Source of the DNA: GCA-2717185 sp047517345
GTDB taxonomy: Bacteria > Pseudomonadota > Alphaproteobacteria > UBA8366 > GCA-2717185
NCBI GenBank assembly: GCA_047517345.1
Contig: JAKZTB010000240.1
Coordinates: 1-7,112 of the forward strand
Length of the DNA: 7,112 nt
Direction of reading: 5' to 3'
The position numbers and the translations under genes were made by a program. The notes beneath the pieces are model-generated. The model was not told where the DNA came from and did not search any database. It saw nothing but the letters and a program-made list of their open reading frames with translations. Shown in pieces: positions 6,733 through 7,112 of this stretch; the stretch's first letter is position 1; every line of letters starts with the position of its first letter.

Positions 6733-7010
6733 CAATCTTCGATGAGTTTCTCGAGATATTCGGCCAAGGTCCGAACCGTCCTAAAGGGATGCTCTTCGCT
6801 GGCAAGAGTTTCCTCGTTCACGATAACCACCGTCTTCTTCGTCTGCCGTCGTATGGCGTCTTCCAACGCGACAACCAGGTTCACGAAACAAAGCGAATCG
6901 ATACCGCCATCCGCGCCGAGCAAGGGCGTATCGAGCTCCTTGACGATCATGTCGGCCTCGCTCGACATGGCATGTCGATAACAAACTGAGTTGACCGCTT
7001 TATGTACCAT
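6732..7010 (-). CDS. Acyl carrier protein, N-terminus probably replaced by element sequence
   Basis: A 92-residue reading frame with the phosphopantetheine attachment motif GIDSL (36-40, S39 as the modified serine). It is followed by a hydrophobic helix (VNLVVALED) and a C-terminal TVRTLAEYLEKL helix. The overall pattern (DTPLLGADGG before the serine, ASEEHPFRTV after) resembles stand-alone carrier proteins from polysaccharide and natural-product loci more than housekeeping AcpP. It would carry the acyl chain for the ligase, ketoacyl synthase and SDR of the same operon. From residue 15 on it looks native. Residues 1-14 (MVHKAVNSVCYRHA) do not form the amphipathic helix I of carrier proteins, and residues 1-8 lie in the direct repeat of a probable insertion-sequence end. 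No Shine-Dalgarno precedes ATG 7010 or ATG 6968. The frame is open to the window edge but has no earlier start. The gene was probably cut by the insertion. Confidence 0.75.
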   Translation of the reverse strand: MVHKAVNSVCYRHAMSSEADMIVKELDTPLLGADGGIDSLCFVNLVVALEDAIRRQTKKTVVIVNEETLASEEHPFRTVRTLAEYLEKLIED

Positions 7011-7025
7011 ATGAATTGACCGCTT
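6987..7025. repeat. Direct repeat pair, TGARTTGACCGCTT
   Basis: TGAGTTGACCGCTT (6987-7000) and TGAATTGACCGCTT (7012-7025) match at 13 of 14 positions, with starts 25 bases apart. The spacing and the position next to the disrupted gene suggest transposase-binding terminal repeats. The first copy is read as the opening codons of the carrier-protein ORF. Confidence 0.75.
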
Positions 7026-7039
7026 CTGTTGTGGTGGTT

Positions 7040-7101
7040 GGGCCTGTGGGGAAGTGGTCAGGTCGGCTGCTTTGCCGAGCTGTCCACTTATCCACAGGCC
7101 C
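7040..7101. repeat. Long inverted repeat able to form a hairpin
   Basis: GGGCCTGTGGGGAAGTGG (7040-7057) and CCACTTATCCACAGGCCC (7084-7101) pair at 16 of 18 positions, with one further G-T and one mismatch in the middle. The 26-base loop contains a smaller TCGGC/GCCGA stem (7063-7067 with 7074-7078). There is no T run, so it is not a classical terminator, although it could slow transcription. It most likely belongs to the adjoining mobile-element end. Confidence 0.75.
7088..7096 (+). other. DnaA-box consensus match in the hairpin arm
   Basis: TTATCCACA matches the strongest E. coli-type DnaA box exactly. It lies inside the right arm of the inverted repeat. A single copy without clustered boxes or an AT-rich unwinding region does not indicate an origin. 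Confidence 0.25.
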
Positions 7102-7112
7102 GGGCTCGGTCG

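Larger units (their letters stand above)
6987..7112. mobile_element. Probable insertion-sequence terminus, possibly IS21-like (partial)
   Basis: From about 6987 to the window edge there is no recognisable gene. The stretch carries a 14-base sequence repeated at a 25-base period, followed by a long inverted repeat containing TGTGGATAA/TTATCCACA. Multiple short terminal repeats are known from IS21-family ends, and from memory similar hairpins occur beyond the helper-ATPase gene in some of them. The putative boundary at 6987 starts with TG, compatible with TG...CA termini. It coincides with loss of native sequence in the carrier-protein gene. No transposase is in the window, so the family is a guess; a non-mobile intergenic region remains possible. 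Confidence 0.45.

Noticed and set aside
7088..7096. Replication origin at the DnaA-box match
   Set aside because: There is only one box, placed within an inverted-repeat arm, with no AT-rich unwinding region or dnaA/dnaN/rep genes.
1..7112. tRNA, rRNA or CRISPR content
   Set aside because: The window is almost entirely protein coding, and no cloverleaf, rRNA-like conserved segment or regularly spaced repeat array is visible. The only direct repeat is a two-copy pair at 6987-7025.

Overview
The window is GC-rich and densely coding, with frequent GTG/TTG starts and overlapping stop/start junctions. This fits a proteobacterium, perhaps an alphaproteobacterium, but nothing here fixes the taxon. 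The gene content looks like part of a cell-surface glycan or glycolipid locus with an attached acyl-group pathway.

Left part, plus strand (1-2985): the last 33 codons of an unidentified gene; a 649-residue polytopic membrane protein with GT-C glycosyltransferase-like architecture, starting at a GTG that overlaps the previous stop; and a NodB-type (CE4) polysaccharide deacetylase with its own ribosome binding site.

Right part, minus strand (7010 down to 3021): five tightly packed genes in transcription order. They encode an acyl carrier protein, a FabG-like SDR ketoreductase, a glyoxalase II-like metallo-beta-lactamase-fold hydrolase, a FabH-like ketoacyl synthase III and an AMP-forming acyl ligase. 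Successive genes overlap by 1 or 4 bases (TGATG, TTGA, ATGA, TTGA). The two groups converge across only 35 bases. Together the five genes could prime an acid, condense it once with a malonyl unit, reduce it to a 3-hydroxyacyl-ACP and handle its thioester. No dehydratase, enoyl reductase or acyltransferase is in view. The final acceptor may be a sugar handled by the glycan genes, but that is inference.

Two lesions affect the minus-strand operon. The SDR has an extra base in a G5 run (plus-strand C5 at 6679-6683) inside its nucleotide-binding motif, which separates its N-terminal 18 residues from the rest. The carrier protein runs at its 5' end into what looks like the terminus of an insertion sequence (from about 6987 to the window edge: a 25-base-period direct repeat, then an 18-base-arm inverted repeat). 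Its first residues are therefore probably element-derived. The operon as sequenced may be decaying, or the frameshift may be a sequencing error.
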